Part shown: positions 34,092 through 42,912 of the stretch, in pieces | Numbering within the stretch: the stretch's first letter is position 1 | Layout: every line of letters begins with the position of its first letter | Assembly: GCF_046348265.1 (NCBI RefSeq) | Contig: NZ_JAXMEO010000010.1 | Strand: one strand, 5' to 3' | Length of the DNA stretch: 64,000 nt | DNA from: Pelomonas sp937871895 | GTDB taxonomy: Bacteria > Pseudomonadota > Gammaproteobacteria > Burkholderiales > Burkholderiaceae_C | Translations under genes and position numbers: made by a program | The notes under the pieces: model-generated | What the model saw: only the letters and a program-made list of their open reading frames with translations | What the model was told of the DNA's origin: nothing | Database searches by the model: none

Positions 34092-34202
34092 GGACATCCT
34101 CCGGGCAGGGCGCCAAGTCTACGTGAGGCCTGGCCGCCCATGCACGGGAATCAGTGACTTAGGCCCGCCTGTTCAAGCATTTCCTCGGGTTACCCCGGGG
34201 TT

Positions 34203-35744
34203 TCAGCCCTGCGCCAGAACCTTTTCCGCCTTGCTCTGCAGCTTGTTCAGCGCCGAAAGATAGGCCTTGGCCGAGGCCACGACGATGTCCGGGTCGGCGC
34301 CGACGCCGTTGACGACGCGGCCGGCGTGCTGCAACCGCACGGTGACCTCGCCCTGCGACTCGGTGCTGCCCGAAGTGATGGCGTTGACCGAGTACAGCAG
34401 CAACTCTGCCCCCGACTGCGCGACGGACTCGATGGCGCGTAGCGACGCGTCCACGGGCCCATTGCCGTCGCTCTCGGCGCGGTGCTCCTGGGTGCCGATG
34501 GAGAAGCAGATCTCGGCGTGCGGCCGCTCGCCGGTCTCGCTGCGCTGCGACAGCGACAGCAGCCGGTAGTGTTCGACCTCGGCAGTGACCGACTCGTCCA
34601 TCACCAGCGCAATGATGTCCTCGTCAAAGATCTCGGCCTTGCGGTCGGCCAGGTCCTTGAAGCGCACGAAGGCGGCGTTGACTTCGGTCTCGGAGTCGAG
34701 TTCGATGCCCAACTCCTGCAGGCGCTGCTTGAAGGCATTGCGGCCCGAGAGCTTGCCCAGCACGATCTTGTTGGCGGCCCAACCCACGTCCTCGGCGCGC
34801 ATGATCTCGTAGGTGTCGCGCGCCTTGAGCACGCCGTCCTGGTGGATGCCGCTGGCATGCGCAAACGCATTGGCACCGACCACCGCCTTGTTGGGCTGAA
34901 CGACGAAGCCGGTGGTTTGCGACACGAGGCGCGAGGCAGGCACGATCTGGGTGGTGTCGATGCCGACTTCCAGGCCAAAGTAGTCGCGCCGCGTGCGGAC
35001 CGCCATCACGACCTCTTCAAGCGAGCAGTTGCCCGCGCGCTCACCGAGGCCATTGATCGTGCACTCGATCTGCCGCGCCCCGCCGATCTTGACGCCGGCC
35101 AGCGAGTTGGCGACCGCCATGCCCAGGTCGTTGTGGCAGTGCACGCTCCAGATGGCCTTGTCGGAGTTCGGCACCTTGCTGCGCAGGGTCTTGATGAACT
35201 CACCATACAGCTCGGGGATGCCGTAGCCCACGGTGTCGGGGATGTTGATGGTGCCGGCGCCCTCGCGGATCACGGCCTCGACGACGCGGGCCAGGAAGTC
35301 CATGTCCGAGCGGTAGCCGTCTTCGGGCGAGAACTCGATGTCGCCGCACAGATTGCGCGCAAAGCGCACAGCCTGCGTGGCTTGCTCCAGCACCTGCTCG
35401 CGGGTCATGCGCAGCTTCTTCTCCATGTGGAGTTCGCTGGTGGCAATGAAGGTATGGATGCGCGAGCGGGGCGCGTCCTTCAGGGCCTCGGCAGCGCGGG
35501 CGATGTCGCGGTCATTGGCGCGGGCGAGGGAACAGACGGTGCTGTCCTTGATGACGCCAGCGATGGCACGCACGGCCTCGAAGTCGCCGTTGCTCGACGC
35601 CGCAAAGCCAGCCTCGATCACGTCCACGCGCATGCGCTCCAGCTGGCGCGCGATGCGCAGCTTCTCCTCGCGGGTCATCGAGGCGCCGGGGGATTGCTCG
35701 CCGTCACGCAGCGTGGTGTCAAAGATGATGAGTTTGTCGGTCAT
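34203..35744 (-). CDS. leuA: 2-isopropylmalate synthase, LeuA form 1
   Basis: 513 residues from the ATG at 35744 (MTDKLIIFDTTLRDGEQSPG; GGAG upstream). It condenses acetyl-CoA with 2-ketoisovalerate, the first committed step to leucine. DRE-TIM barrel with FDTTLRDGEQ and the metal-binding HCHNDLGMAVANS (about 205). The C-terminal LeuA dimerisation/allosteric domain (about 385-500) binds leucine for feedback control. This is the common proteobacterial length. It overlaps a second, different leuA immediately upstream by ATGA. Confidence 0.96.
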   Translation of the reverse strand: MTDKLIIFDTTLRDGEQSPGASMTREEKLRIARQLERMRVDVIEAGFAASSNGDFEAVRAIAGVIKDSTVCSLARANDRDIARAAEALKDAPRSRIHTFIATSELHMEKKLRMTREQVLEQATQAVRFARNLCGDIEFSPEDGYRSDMDFLARVVEAVIREGAGTINIPDTVGYGIPELYGEFIKTLRSKVPNSDKAIWSVHCHNDLGMAVANSLAGVKIGGARQIECTINGLGERAGNCSLEEVVMAVRTRRDYFGLEVGIDTTQIVPASRLVSQTTGFVVQPNKAVVGANAFAHASGIHQDGVLKARDTYEIMRAEDVGWAANKIVLGKLSGRNAFKQRLQELGIELDSETEVNAAFVRFKDLADRKAEIFDEDIIALVMDESVTAEVEHYRLLSLSQRSETGERPHAEICFSIGTQEHRAESDGNGPVDASLRAIESVAQSGAELLLYSVNAITSGSTESQGEVTVRLQHAGRVVNGVGADPDIVVASAKAYLSALNKLQSKAEKVLAQG

Positions 35745-37411
35745 CGCACGGTCTCCAAATCGGCGCGCATTGTCGCGCGGGCGCGGGTCAAGGCTGAGCA
35801 AACGGCCTGCAGCGAGGCCTGGACGATGTTGGCGTCGATGCCGACGCCGTGCAGGGTCTGCGCGCCCACGCGCATCTCCAGGTAGGCCACGGCCCGCGCA
35901 TCGGCGCCGCTGCCGATGGCGTGCTCGTGATAGTCGAGCACGCGAAGCGGCTCACTGACTTGAGTTGTGAGGGCTTGCACGAAGGCGTCGATGGGGCCAT
36001 TGCCTTCGCCGGACACTTGGCGCGTTTCGGCCCCAAGATGGAGGCCAGCATCGACCTGCGTTCGCCCGTCCGGCAATGCCGCCACGCGCATCGTCGACGC
36101 AACTGAGCGCAGGCCGAACTCGCCTTCAAAGAGCTGCCACAGATCCGTCGCCGTCAGCTCCTTGCCCGCTTCGTCCATCACCCCCTGCACGACCTGGCTG
36201 AACTCGATTTGCAGCCGGCGCGGCAGCTCCAGGCCGTACTCCGTCTCCAGCAGATAGGCGATGCCGCCCTTGCCCGATTGGCTGTTGACGCGGATCACCG
36301 CGTCATAGCTGCGGCCGAGGTCCTTGGGGTCAATGGGCAGGTAGGGAATGGCCCAGACATCACCCTCGCATCGCGCCGCAAAGGCCTTCTTGATAGCGTC
36401 TTGGTGCGAGCCCGAGAAGGACGTGTAGACGAGGTCGCCTGCGTAGGGGTGGCGCGGGTGCACGGGCAGCTGGTTGCAGTGCTCGACGCAGCGCCGCACC
36501 TCGTCGATGTCCGAGAAGTCGAGGCCGGGGTCCACGCCCTGCGTGTAGAGGTTGAGCGCGACGTTGACGAGGTCGAGATTGCCAGTGCGCTCGCCATTGC
36601 CAAAGAGGCAGCCCTCGACGCGATCCGCCCCAGCCTGCAAGGCCAGCTCGGCAGCCGCGACGCCGGTGCCACGGTCGTTGTGCGGGTGGACGGAGACGAT
36701 GGCGCCAGGGTGCTGGTGCAAGCGGCGGCACATCCATTCGATCTGGTCGGCAAAGACATTGGGCGTGGCGCCCTCGACCGTCGTCGGCAGGTTGAGGATG
36801 ATCGAGCGTCCCGGCCCCCAGGCGTGGATGGCGGTCTCGCAGGCCTGCAGCGACACCTCCAGCTCAGCCTGCGAAAAGGTCTCGGGCGAGTATTGCAAGA
36901 CCCACTCGGTCTCGGGCGCAGCATCAGTGAGGCGGCGGACGAGGCTGACGTGGCGCTCCACCAGGTCCATCACGCCCGGCACGTCCAGGCCAAAGACCAC
37001 CTCACGCCACACCGGCGCCACGGCGTTGTAGACGTGGACGATGGCGCGCCGTGCGCCCTTCAGCGCCTCGACGGTGCGCGTGATCAGTTCCTCGCGCGCC
37101 GGAGTCATCACCTGGATAGTGACGTCGTCGGGGATGCGGCCTTCGTCGATCAAACGCCGCACGAAGTCGAACTCGGTTTGCGACGAGGCCGGGAAGCCAA
37201 CCTCGATCTCTTTGAAGCCGACACGCACCAGCAGTTCGAAGAAACGCAGCTTGCGCGCGGCGTCCATGGGTTCGATCAGCGCCTGATTGCCGTCACGCAG
37301 GTCAGTCGACAGCCAGACCGGGGCACGCGCCAGCACGGCGTCGGGCCAAGTGCGGTCGCGCAGGGCGACGGGCGGGAAAGGTCGGTACTTCTGCTGCGGA
37401 TGTTTCAACAT
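35741..37411 (-). CDS. leuA: 2-isopropylmalate synthase, LeuA form 2 (longer type)
   Basis: 556 residues from the ATG at 37411 (MLKHPQQKYRPF), the start expected for the second 2-isopropylmalate synthase group, which has an N-terminal extension. Catalytic barrel: LSTDLRDGNQALIEPM (about 35), EVGFPASSQTEFDFVR, and SVHPHNDRGTGVAAAE with the metal-binding His pair (about 245). The C-terminal regulatory domain runs from about 430. The sequence is clearly distinct from the adjacent LeuA form 1. It is the first gene after the leucine attenuator, so both forms are under the same control. Confidence 0.95.
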   Translation of the reverse strand: MLKHPQQKYRPFPPVALRDRTWPDAVLARAPVWLSTDLRDGNQALIEPMDAARKLRFFELLVRVGFKEIEVGFPASSQTEFDFVRRLIDEGRIPDDVTIQVMTPAREELITRTVEALKGARRAIVHVYNAVAPVWREVVFGLDVPGVMDLVERHVSLVRRLTDAAPETEWVLQYSPETFSQAELEVSLQACETAIHAWGPGRSIILNLPTTVEGATPNVFADQIEWMCRRLHQHPGAIVSVHPHNDRGTGVAAAELALQAGADRVEGCLFGNGERTGNLDLVNVALNLYTQGVDPGLDFSDIDEVRRCVEHCNQLPVHPRHPYAGDLVYTSFSGSHQDAIKKAFAARCEGDVWAIPYLPIDPKDLGRSYDAVIRVNSQSGKGGIAYLLETEYGLELPRRLQIEFSQVVQGVMDEAGKELTATDLWQLFEGEFGLRSVASTMRVAALPDGRTQVDAGLHLGAETRQVSGEGNGPIDAFVQALTTQVSEPLRVLDYHEHAIGSGADARAVAYLEMRVGAQTLHGVGIDANIVQASLQAVCSALTRARATMRADLETVR

Positions 37412-37450
37412 GGCTGGGACTCCTGGTGGGAAGGACCCGCAGCGACTTGG

Positions 37451-37490
37451 CAAAACAAAACGGCCCGCTGCAGGTTGCATACGGGCCGTT
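37451..37490 (-). terminator. Leucine attenuator terminator upstream of the leuA pair
   Basis: On the minus strand AACGGCCCG (37490-37482) pairs with CGGGCCGTT (37467-37459), with a 14-nt loop, followed by TTTGTTTTG. It lies 40 bases after the leader-peptide stop and about 40 bases before the leuA form 2 start. That is the position expected of a transcription-attenuation hairpin. Confidence 0.8.
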
Positions 37491-37529
37491 GGGTCAGAAG
37501 GGGGAAAAGCGTGTTGCGTGCGCGACTGA

Positions 37530-37586
37530 CTAGCGAACCCGTGGGTTGGCTAGGCCTAGTAGTTGAAGGGCGGTGACGCGGCGCAT
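37530..37586 (-). CDS. leuL: leu operon leader peptide
   Basis: An 18-codon ORF, reading MRRVTALQLLGLANPRVR. Four of six residues at positions 7-12 are Leu, three of them encoded by CTA, a very rare codon in this GC-rich DNA (the other is CTT). Stalling of ribosomes at these codons when charged tRNA-Leu is scarce would favour an antiterminator and allow leuA transcription. The following hairpin with a T-run at 37451-37490 completes the attenuator. Too short for usual gene finders; called from the codon pattern and position. Confidence 0.8.
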   Translation of the reverse strand: MRRVTALQLLGLANPRVR

Positions 37587-37610
37587 GGGGGTGGAATCTA
37601 GCAGAAGTTG

Positions 37611-38432
37611 TCAGCCGTCGTGCAAACCGCGTTCATCGGGCTCGTCGGTCGAGGTGGAAATCACCGACACCGGCTTGCCCTTGGCCTTGCGGTAGCCGTA
37701 GATCACATAGCCGGACAGGCCATAGACGCAGAACGCGGCAAAGAGCACCTGGGCCGGGTACATGGCGACGAGGCCGATGCACAGCATGATCACCACGAGC
37801 ACGATGAAAGGCACGCTGCGCTTGTCAAACACCTTGAAGCTGTAGAACGGAGCGTTGGTGACCATCGAAAGGCCCGCGAACATCGTGACCGCGTAAGCGG
37901 CCGCGTTGGCCCAGCGCGCTGGTGCCACGCCTTGGATCTCGGAAGCATCGACCACGCTCCAAATCAGGCCAATCACAAGCGCCGCCGCCGCCGGGCTGGG
38001 CAGCCCTTGGAAGTAGCGTTTGTCCACTACGCCGATGTTGACGTTGAAGCGCGCGAGGCGCAGGGCCGCCCCGGCGATGTAGACGAAAGCCGGAATCCAA
38101 CCCGGCTTGCCCATGTCCTTGAAGGCCCACATATAGACGATGAGGGCCGGCGCCGCGCCGAAGGCCACCATGTCGGACAGCGAATCCATCTGCTCGCCAA
38201 ACGCCGACTGAGTGTTGGTCATGCGCGCGACGCGGCCATCGAGGCTGTCGAGCACAGCGGCCGCGAAGATGGCCATGCAGGCCGTCTCGAAGCGGCCATT
38301 CATCGCCATCACGATGGCGTAGAAAGCGCTGAAGAGCGCGCCAAGCGTGATGGCATTGGGCAGGGCGTAAATGCCCTTGCGACGGGGGCGGACGCTGAGA
38401 CTGATGTCGTCGTCCGGAGGTTCACGGTTCAT
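37611..38432 (-). CDS. pssA: CDP-diacylglycerol--serine O-phosphatidyltransferase
   Basis: 273 residues from the ATG at 38432 (MNREPPDDDISLSV). Integral membrane CDP-alcohol phosphatidyltransferase with the full active-site pattern DGRVAR, then G and two Asp (in LDGRVARMTNTQSAFGEQMD, followed by SLSD). It makes phosphatidylserine, the precursor of phosphatidylethanolamine. About eight membrane helices. It lies between ilvC and the leu leader, a conserved beta-proteobacterial order, and is separated from ilvC by a terminator. Confidence 0.95.
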   Translation of the reverse strand: MNREPPDDDISLSVRPRRKGIYALPNAITLGALFSAFYAIVMAMNGRFETACMAIFAAAVLDSLDGRVARMTNTQSAFGEQMDSLSDMVAFGAAPALIVYMWAFKDMGKPGWIPAFVYIAGAALRLARFNVNIGVVDKRYFQGLPSPAAAALVIGLIWSVVDASEIQGVAPARWANAAAYAVTMFAGLSMVTNAPFYSFKVFDKRSVPFIVLVVIMLCIGLVAMYPAQVLFAAFCVYGLSGYVIYGYRKAKGKPVSVISTSTDEPDERGLHDG

Positions 38433-38458
38433 GGGCGGCAGGATAGCGCAGCAGGCAA

Positions 38459-38494
38459 GAGAAAAGGCCGCGCCCCTCACGGGGTCGCGGCCTT
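38459..38494 (-). terminator. Intrinsic terminator after ilvC
   Basis: Stem AAGGCCGCG (38464-38472) / CGCGGCCTT (38486-38494), followed on the minus strand by TTCTC. It starts 18 bases after the ilvC stop and closes the ilvBNC operon. Confidence 0.7.
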
Positions 38495-38512
38495 CACGTG
38501 GGCGTGAGCCGA

Positions 38513-39529
38513 TCAGTTCTTCGACTTGTCGACCAGCTTGTTGGCCTTGATCCAGGGCATCATGGCGCGCAGCTTCTCGCCGACGACTTCGATGTCATGC
38601 TCGGCGGTCAGGCGGCGGCGGCTGATCAGGGTCGGGGCACCGGCCTTGTTCTCGAGGATGAAGGACTTGGCGTACTCGCCGGTCTGGATGTCCTTCAGGC
38701 ACTGGCGCATGGCGTTCTTGGTGTCTTCGGTCACGACGCGCGGGCCGGTCACGTACTCACCGTACTCGGCATTGTTCGAGATCGAGTAGTTCATGTTGCC
38801 GATGCCGCCTTCGTAGATCAGGTCCACGATCAGCTTCAGTTCGTGCAGGCACTCGAAGTAGGCCATCTCGGGGGCGTAGCCGGCTTCCACCAGGGTCTCG
38901 AAGCCCGCCTTGATCAGCTCGACGGTGCCGCCGCACAGCACGGCTTGCTCGCCGAACAGGTCGGTCTCGGTCTCTTCACGGAACGAGGTCTCGATGATGC
39001 CGGCCTTGCCGCCGCCATTGGCCGCTGCGTAGGACAGGGCCAGGTCACGCGCCTTGCCGGTGGTGTCCTGGTAGACGGCGATCAGGTGGGGCACGCCGCC
39101 ACCTTGGCGGTAGGTGCCGCGCACGGTGTGGCCGGGGGCCTTGGGGGCGACCATCCAGACGTCGATGTCGGCGCGGGGCTGAACCTGGCCGTAGTGGACG
39201 TTGAAACCGTGAGCGAAGGCGAGCGAGGCGCCGGCCTTGAGGTTGGGGGCGACTTCCTTGTTGTAGACGTCGGCGATCTGCTCGTCGGGCAGCAGGATCA
39301 TGACCACGTCAGCCGACTTCACGGCGTCGGCGATCTCGGCGACCTTCAGGCCAGCGCCTTCAGCCTTGGCCCAGGAAGCACCACCCTTGCGCAGCGCGAC
39401 GGTGACCTTGCAGCCGCTGTCGTTCAGGTTCTGTGCGTGGGCATGGCCTTGCGAACCGTAGCCAATGATGGTGACGTTCTTGCCCTTGATGAGGCTCAGG
39501 TCTGCGTCTTTGTCGTAGTAAACGTTCAT
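38513..39529 (-). CDS. ilvC: Ketol-acid reductoisomerase (class I)
   Basis: 338 residues, the short class I form. N-terminal NADPH-binding Rossmann domain (IIGYGSQGHAHAQNL, residues about 20-34) and knotted C-terminal domain (MAYFECLHELKLIVDLIYEGG, with Mg2+-binding Glu/Asp residues). It converts acetolactate and acetohydroxybutyrate to dihydroxy acids in valine/isoleucine synthesis. It is 115 bases downstream of ilvN and is followed by a terminator. Confidence 0.98.
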   Translation of the reverse strand: MNVYYDKDADLSLIKGKNVTIIGYGSQGHAHAQNLNDSGCKVTVALRKGGASWAKAEGAGLKVAEIADAVKSADVVMILLPDEQIADVYNKEVAPNLKAGASLAFAHGFNVHYGQVQPRADIDVWMVAPKAPGHTVRGTYRQGGGVPHLIAVYQDTTGKARDLALSYAAANGGGKAGIIETSFREETETDLFGEQAVLCGGTVELIKAGFETLVEAGYAPEMAYFECLHELKLIVDLIYEGGIGNMNYSISNNAEYGEYVTGPRVVTEDTKNAMRQCLKDIQTGEYAKSFILENKAGAPTLISRRRLTAEHDIEVVGEKLRAMMPWIKANKLVDKSKN

Positions 39530-39644
39530 GGTGGTGTGCTCCAGGGAGTAGGTTCAGGGAACGCAATCGAGCTGATGCCGCCCCAAGCTGATTGCGTGCC
39601 CCCAGGGGGATGCCAGCCACAACGGCCGGCCGGGGCGGCTGGGT

Positions 39645-40136
39645 TCAGACGCGCAAGATGCGCTCACCGCGCCCGATGCCACTGGCACCGGTGCGGACGG
39701 TTTCGAGGATGGACGCGCGGTCGATCGCGTCGATGAAGGCGTCGAGCTTGCTGGAATCGCCAGTCAGCTCGATGGTGTAGGACTTCTCGGTCACGTCGAT
39801 GATGCGGCCGCGGAAGATATCTGCCGTTCGCTTGACCTCTTCGCGCTCCTTGCCAACGGCGCGGACCTTGATGAGCATCAGCTCTCGCTCGGTGTAGGTG
39901 CCTTCCGTCAGATCCACCACCTTGACCACCTCGATGAGACGGTTCAGGTGCTTGGTGATCTGCTCGATGATCTCGTCGGACCCCGTGGTCACGACGGTCA
40001 TGCGGGACAGCGAGGCGTCCTCGGTGGGCGCAACGGTGAGGCTTTCGATGTTGTAGCCCCGGGCGGAGAACAGGCCCACGACGCGCGACAGCGCGCCGGG
40101 TTCGTTCTCAAGAAGCAAAGCAATGATGTGTCGCAT
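39645..40136 (-). CDS. ilvN: Acetolactate synthase small (regulatory) subunit
   Basis: 163 residues from the ATG at 40136 (MRHIIALLLENEPGALSRVVG). The N-terminal ACT domain (about 1-75) binds valine for feedback inhibition of IlvB; the C-terminal ALS_ss_C domain follows. The frame continues upstream nine codons, but the family start is MRHIIA. Between ilvB and ilvN lie two hairpins (40163-40188 and 40258-40281). Named ilvH in some genomes. Confidence 0.97.
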   Translation of the reverse strand: MRHIIALLLENEPGALSRVVGLFSARGYNIESLTVAPTEDASLSRMTVVTTGSDEIIEQITKHLNRLIEVVKVVDLTEGTYTERELMLIKVRAVGKEREEVKRTADIFRGRIIDVTEKSYTIELTGDSSKLDAFIDAIDRASILETVRTGASGIGRGERILRV

Positions 40137-40162
40137 GGTGGTTTCGTCCTTCGTCCGCATCA

Positions 40163-40188
40163 ATCTCGGGGGCGGTAACCCCTGAGAT
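40163..40188 (-). other. Hairpin 1 in the ilvB-ilvN gap, with CGGTAA in the loop
   Basis: ATCTCGGGG (40163-40171) pairs with CCCC-T-GAGAT (40179-40188), one bulged T; the loop contains GCGGTAA. It ends 27 bases before the ilvN ATG. Together with hairpin 2 it shares the GCGGTAAC and CCTGA core, so the two look like copies of one structural motif. Confidence 0.5.
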
Positions 40189-40257
40189 CTGGCGGCGTCG
40201 TTCGATGAAAGTCGAAGCGTCTTTGGGGTCGCTCGTCAGCGCTGCTTGCCAGCGCGT

Positions 40258-40281
40258 CGTCAGGCGCGGTAACGCCTGACG
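40258..40281 (-). other. Hairpin 2 in the ilvB-ilvN gap, with CGGTAA loop
   Basis: Perfect 9-bp stem CGTCAGGCG (40258-40266) / CGCCTGACG (40273-40281) around CGGTAA, nested inside weaker GCCAGC/GGCTGGC pairing. It begins 21 bases after the ilvB stop. No T-run, so not a standard terminator; a processing, stabilising or regulatory RNA element is possible. Confidence 0.5.
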
Positions 40282-40301
40282 CGCGGGGTGGCTGGCAGCC
40301 T

Positions 40302-42095
40302 TCAGAGGTCTTCGGACCCCAGCAACATCTCCGAGATGCCCTTGCCCGCCTTGACCATCGGCCAGACGTTCTCGGTGGGATCGGTGCGGATGTCGAGGAA
40401 GACCGTCCGATCTTTGAGGCGCATGGCCTCGATCAGCGCAGGCTCGACATCGCTCGGCTTCTCGATCTTCAGGCCCACGTGGCCATAGGCCTCGGCGAGC
40501 TTGACGAAATCGGGCAGCGCATCCATGTAGCTGTGCGAGTAGCGGCCCTCGTAATCGAGCTGCTGCCACTGACGAACCATGCCCAGGTAGCGGTTGTTGA
40601 GCGACAACACCTTGACGGGCGTCTTGTACTGGAAGCAGGTCGACAGCTCCTGGATGCACATCTGGATGCTGCCCTCGCCGGTCACGCAGAACACGTCCGA
40701 GTCTGGCCGCGCCAACTTGATGCCCATCGCATAGGGCAAGCCCACACCCATGGTGCCGAGGCCCCCCGAGTTGATCCAGCGGCGCGGCTCATCGAACTTG
40801 TAGAACTGCGCAGCCCACATCTGGTGCTGCCCCACATCCGAGGTGATGTAGGCATCGCGATCGCGCGTCAGACGCCACAGGGTCTCGACCACCATCTGCG
40901 GCTTGATGACCTCATCCGAGCCCTTGTAGGACAGGCAGTCCTTGCGGCGCCATTCGTTGATCTGGCTCCACCAGGCGTTCACGGCAGCGGCGTCGGGTTT
41001 GGCCTGCGCTTCCTTGATCTGGTGGATCAGCTCCTGCAGCACGTCCTTGACGTCGCCCACGATGGGGATGTCCACGCGCACGCGCTTGGAGATCGACGAG
41101 GGATCGATGTCGACGTGGATGATCTTGCGCTCGACCGAGCCGAAGTGCTTGGGATTGCCGATCACACGGTCATCAAAGCGCGCGCCCACCGCCAGCAGCA
41201 CGTCGCAGTGCTGCATGGTCATGTTGGCTTCGTAGGTGCCATGCATGCCCAGCATGCCCAGGAAGCGCGGATCGGTGCCCGGCATGGCCCCGAGGCCCAT
41301 CAGCGTGTTGGTGCAGGGGAAGCCCAGCAGGTCCACCAGCTCCCGCAGCTCGGCCGACGCCTCGCCGAGGATCACGCCGCCGCCGGTGTAGATGTAGGGC
41401 CGCTTGGCTTGCAGCAGCAGCTGCACGGCCTTGCGGATCTGGCCGCTGTGGCCCTTCTTGGCGGGGTTGTAGGAGCGCATCTCGATGCGCTCGGGGTAGC
41501 TGAAGCTGGTGCGGGCCAGCGAGACGTCCTTGGGGATGTCTACCACGACGGGCCCGGGTCGGCCGGTGCGCGCGATGTGGAAGGCCTTCTTCATGGTCAG
41601 CGCCAGGTCGCGCACGTCCTTGACCAGGAAGTTGTGCTTCACGATGGGGCGCGTGATGCCCACGGTGTCGCACTCCTGGAAGGCGTCGAGCCCAATCGCG
41701 GGCGTCGGCACCTGGCCGGTGATGACGACCATGGGGATCGAGTCCATGTAGGCGGTCGCGATGCCGGTGATGGCATTCGTGACGCCCGGGCCCGACGTGA
41801 CCAGCGCAACGCCGACTTCACCGGTCGCCCGGGCAAAGCCATCAGCGGCGTGCACCGCAGCCTGCTCATGCCGGACCAGCACGTGCTGGATGCTGTCCTG
41901 CTTGTAGAGCGCGTCGTAGATGTACAGCACCGCACCACCGGGGTAGCCCCAGAGGTGCTTGACGCCCTCGGCCTGCAGGCAGCGGACGAGGATTTCCGAG
42001 CCATTGAGGTCGGCGGGTGCTTGGGAATTGGGGGATTGGGAGGAAGCAGATTGCGCCGTTGCAGCGCGCTTCATTTCCGCGGCAGACATGTCCAT
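40302..42095 (-). CDS. ilvB: Acetolactate synthase large (catalytic) subunit
   Basis: 597 residues from the ATG at 42095 (MDMSAAEMKR; AAAGG 7 bases upstream); the frame stays open to 42413 without a plausible start. ThDP enzyme: the catalytic Glu lies in HEQAAVHAADG (about 85), the FAD/oxyanion region in the middle, and the ThDP/Mg2+ motif GEGSIQMCIQELSTC (about 485) is followed by NNRYLGMVRQWQ. It condenses pyruvate with pyruvate or 2-ketobutyrate. A low-complexity Ser/Gln/Ala/Pro stretch precedes the conserved GSEILVRCLQAEGV. First gene of ilvBNC. Confidence 0.97.
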   Translation of the reverse strand: MDMSAAEMKRAATAQSASSQSPNSQAPADLNGSEILVRCLQAEGVKHLWGYPGGAVLYIYDALYKQDSIQHVLVRHEQAAVHAADGFARATGEVGVALVTSGPGVTNAITGIATAYMDSIPMVVITGQVPTPAIGLDAFQECDTVGITRPIVKHNFLVKDVRDLALTMKKAFHIARTGRPGPVVVDIPKDVSLARTSFSYPERIEMRSYNPAKKGHSGQIRKAVQLLLQAKRPYIYTGGGVILGEASAELRELVDLLGFPCTNTLMGLGAMPGTDPRFLGMLGMHGTYEANMTMQHCDVLLAVGARFDDRVIGNPKHFGSVERKIIHVDIDPSSISKRVRVDIPIVGDVKDVLQELIHQIKEAQAKPDAAAVNAWWSQINEWRRKDCLSYKGSDEVIKPQMVVETLWRLTRDRDAYITSDVGQHQMWAAQFYKFDEPRRWINSGGLGTMGVGLPYAMGIKLARPDSDVFCVTGEGSIQMCIQELSTCFQYKTPVKVLSLNNRYLGMVRQWQQLDYEGRYSHSYMDALPDFVKLAEAYGHVGLKIEKPSDVEPALIEAMRLKDRTVFLDIRTDPTENVWPMVKAGKGISEMLLGSEDL

Positions 42096-42348
42096 GTTCG
42101 AACCTTTGTGAATTTCTCTAACGAAAAACCATTGGTGCCTCTCCTCGCGCCCTCTTGAGACGGATTCGAAGCCTGCGCGGTCAACATGCATGGAACCCGT
42201 GTCGGGCGCCATATGGAGACCAAACTTCTTTGTGCGAAGCAGCATTATGCCGGCCAAACGCCCGCCAGCCTTCGCCAGTGCCGAATGCAATAATCCCGCC
42301 GCCTCGCCAGCGCGACATTTGTTGTCCCGGCGCCTCACCGTCTCGCCC

Positions 42349-42912
42349 TTGGCCACCGACAAAGAGCTCAACGACTTCCTGAAGGACATAGATCGGCGCG
42401 CGTTCAAGCGCACGGCCTATCTTGTCCGGGATGACGACGCCGCACTCGACATCGTCCAGGACGCCATGATCCGGCTGGCCGAGAGTTACTTCGACCGGCC
42501 CGCTGAAGAGCTACCGCTGATCTTCCAGCGCATCCTTTCCAACGCCACCATGGACTGGTTCCGTCGCCAGAAGGTGCGCCGGGCGGTCATGACCAATATG
42601 TCCGACTTCGAGACGGACGAAGGCGAGGACTTTGACCTGCTGGAGGTCCTGGCCTCGCGCAACGAGGGCAATCTCAGCGAATCGGCCTCAGACCAGGCTT
42701 CCAGGGCACAAATATTGCTTCAAATCGAACAGGAGATTGAACAGCTCCCGGGACGTCAACGAGAAGCCTTCCTGCTGCGTTACTGGGAGGAATTGGATGT
42801 CGCGGAGACAGCCAGTGTCATGGGTTGCTCGGAAGGCAGTGTCAAAACCCACTGCTCCCGGGCCACTCAGTCGTTGGCGAAAGCTTTGAAGGCGAAGGGG
42901 ATCACGCTATGA
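42349..42912 (+). CDS. RNA polymerase sigma factor, ECF-like
   Basis: 187 residues from a TTG at 42349, read as MATDKELNDFLKDIDRRAFKR. This start matches what I recall of Burkholderiales homologues; the open frame extends upstream to 42190 but with atypical sequence. Region 2 is AAFLVRDDDAALDIVQDA-like, with MDWFRRQKVRRA; region 4 is LPGRQREAFLLRYWEELDVAETASVMGCSEGSVKTHCSRA. It overlaps the DUF3619 gene (ATGA) and heads a tight five-gene plus-strand run. The DUF3619 membrane protein is a candidate anti-sigma or partner (inference). Confidence 0.85.
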   Translation: MATDKELNDFLKDIDRRAFKRTAYLVRDDDAALDIVQDAMIRLAESYFDRPAEELPLIFQRILSNATMDWFRRQKVRRAVMTNMSDFETDEGEDFDLLEVLASRNEGNLSESASDQASRAQILLQIEQEIEQLPGRQREAFLLRYWEELDVAETASVMGCSEGSVKTHCSRATQSLAKALKAKGITL

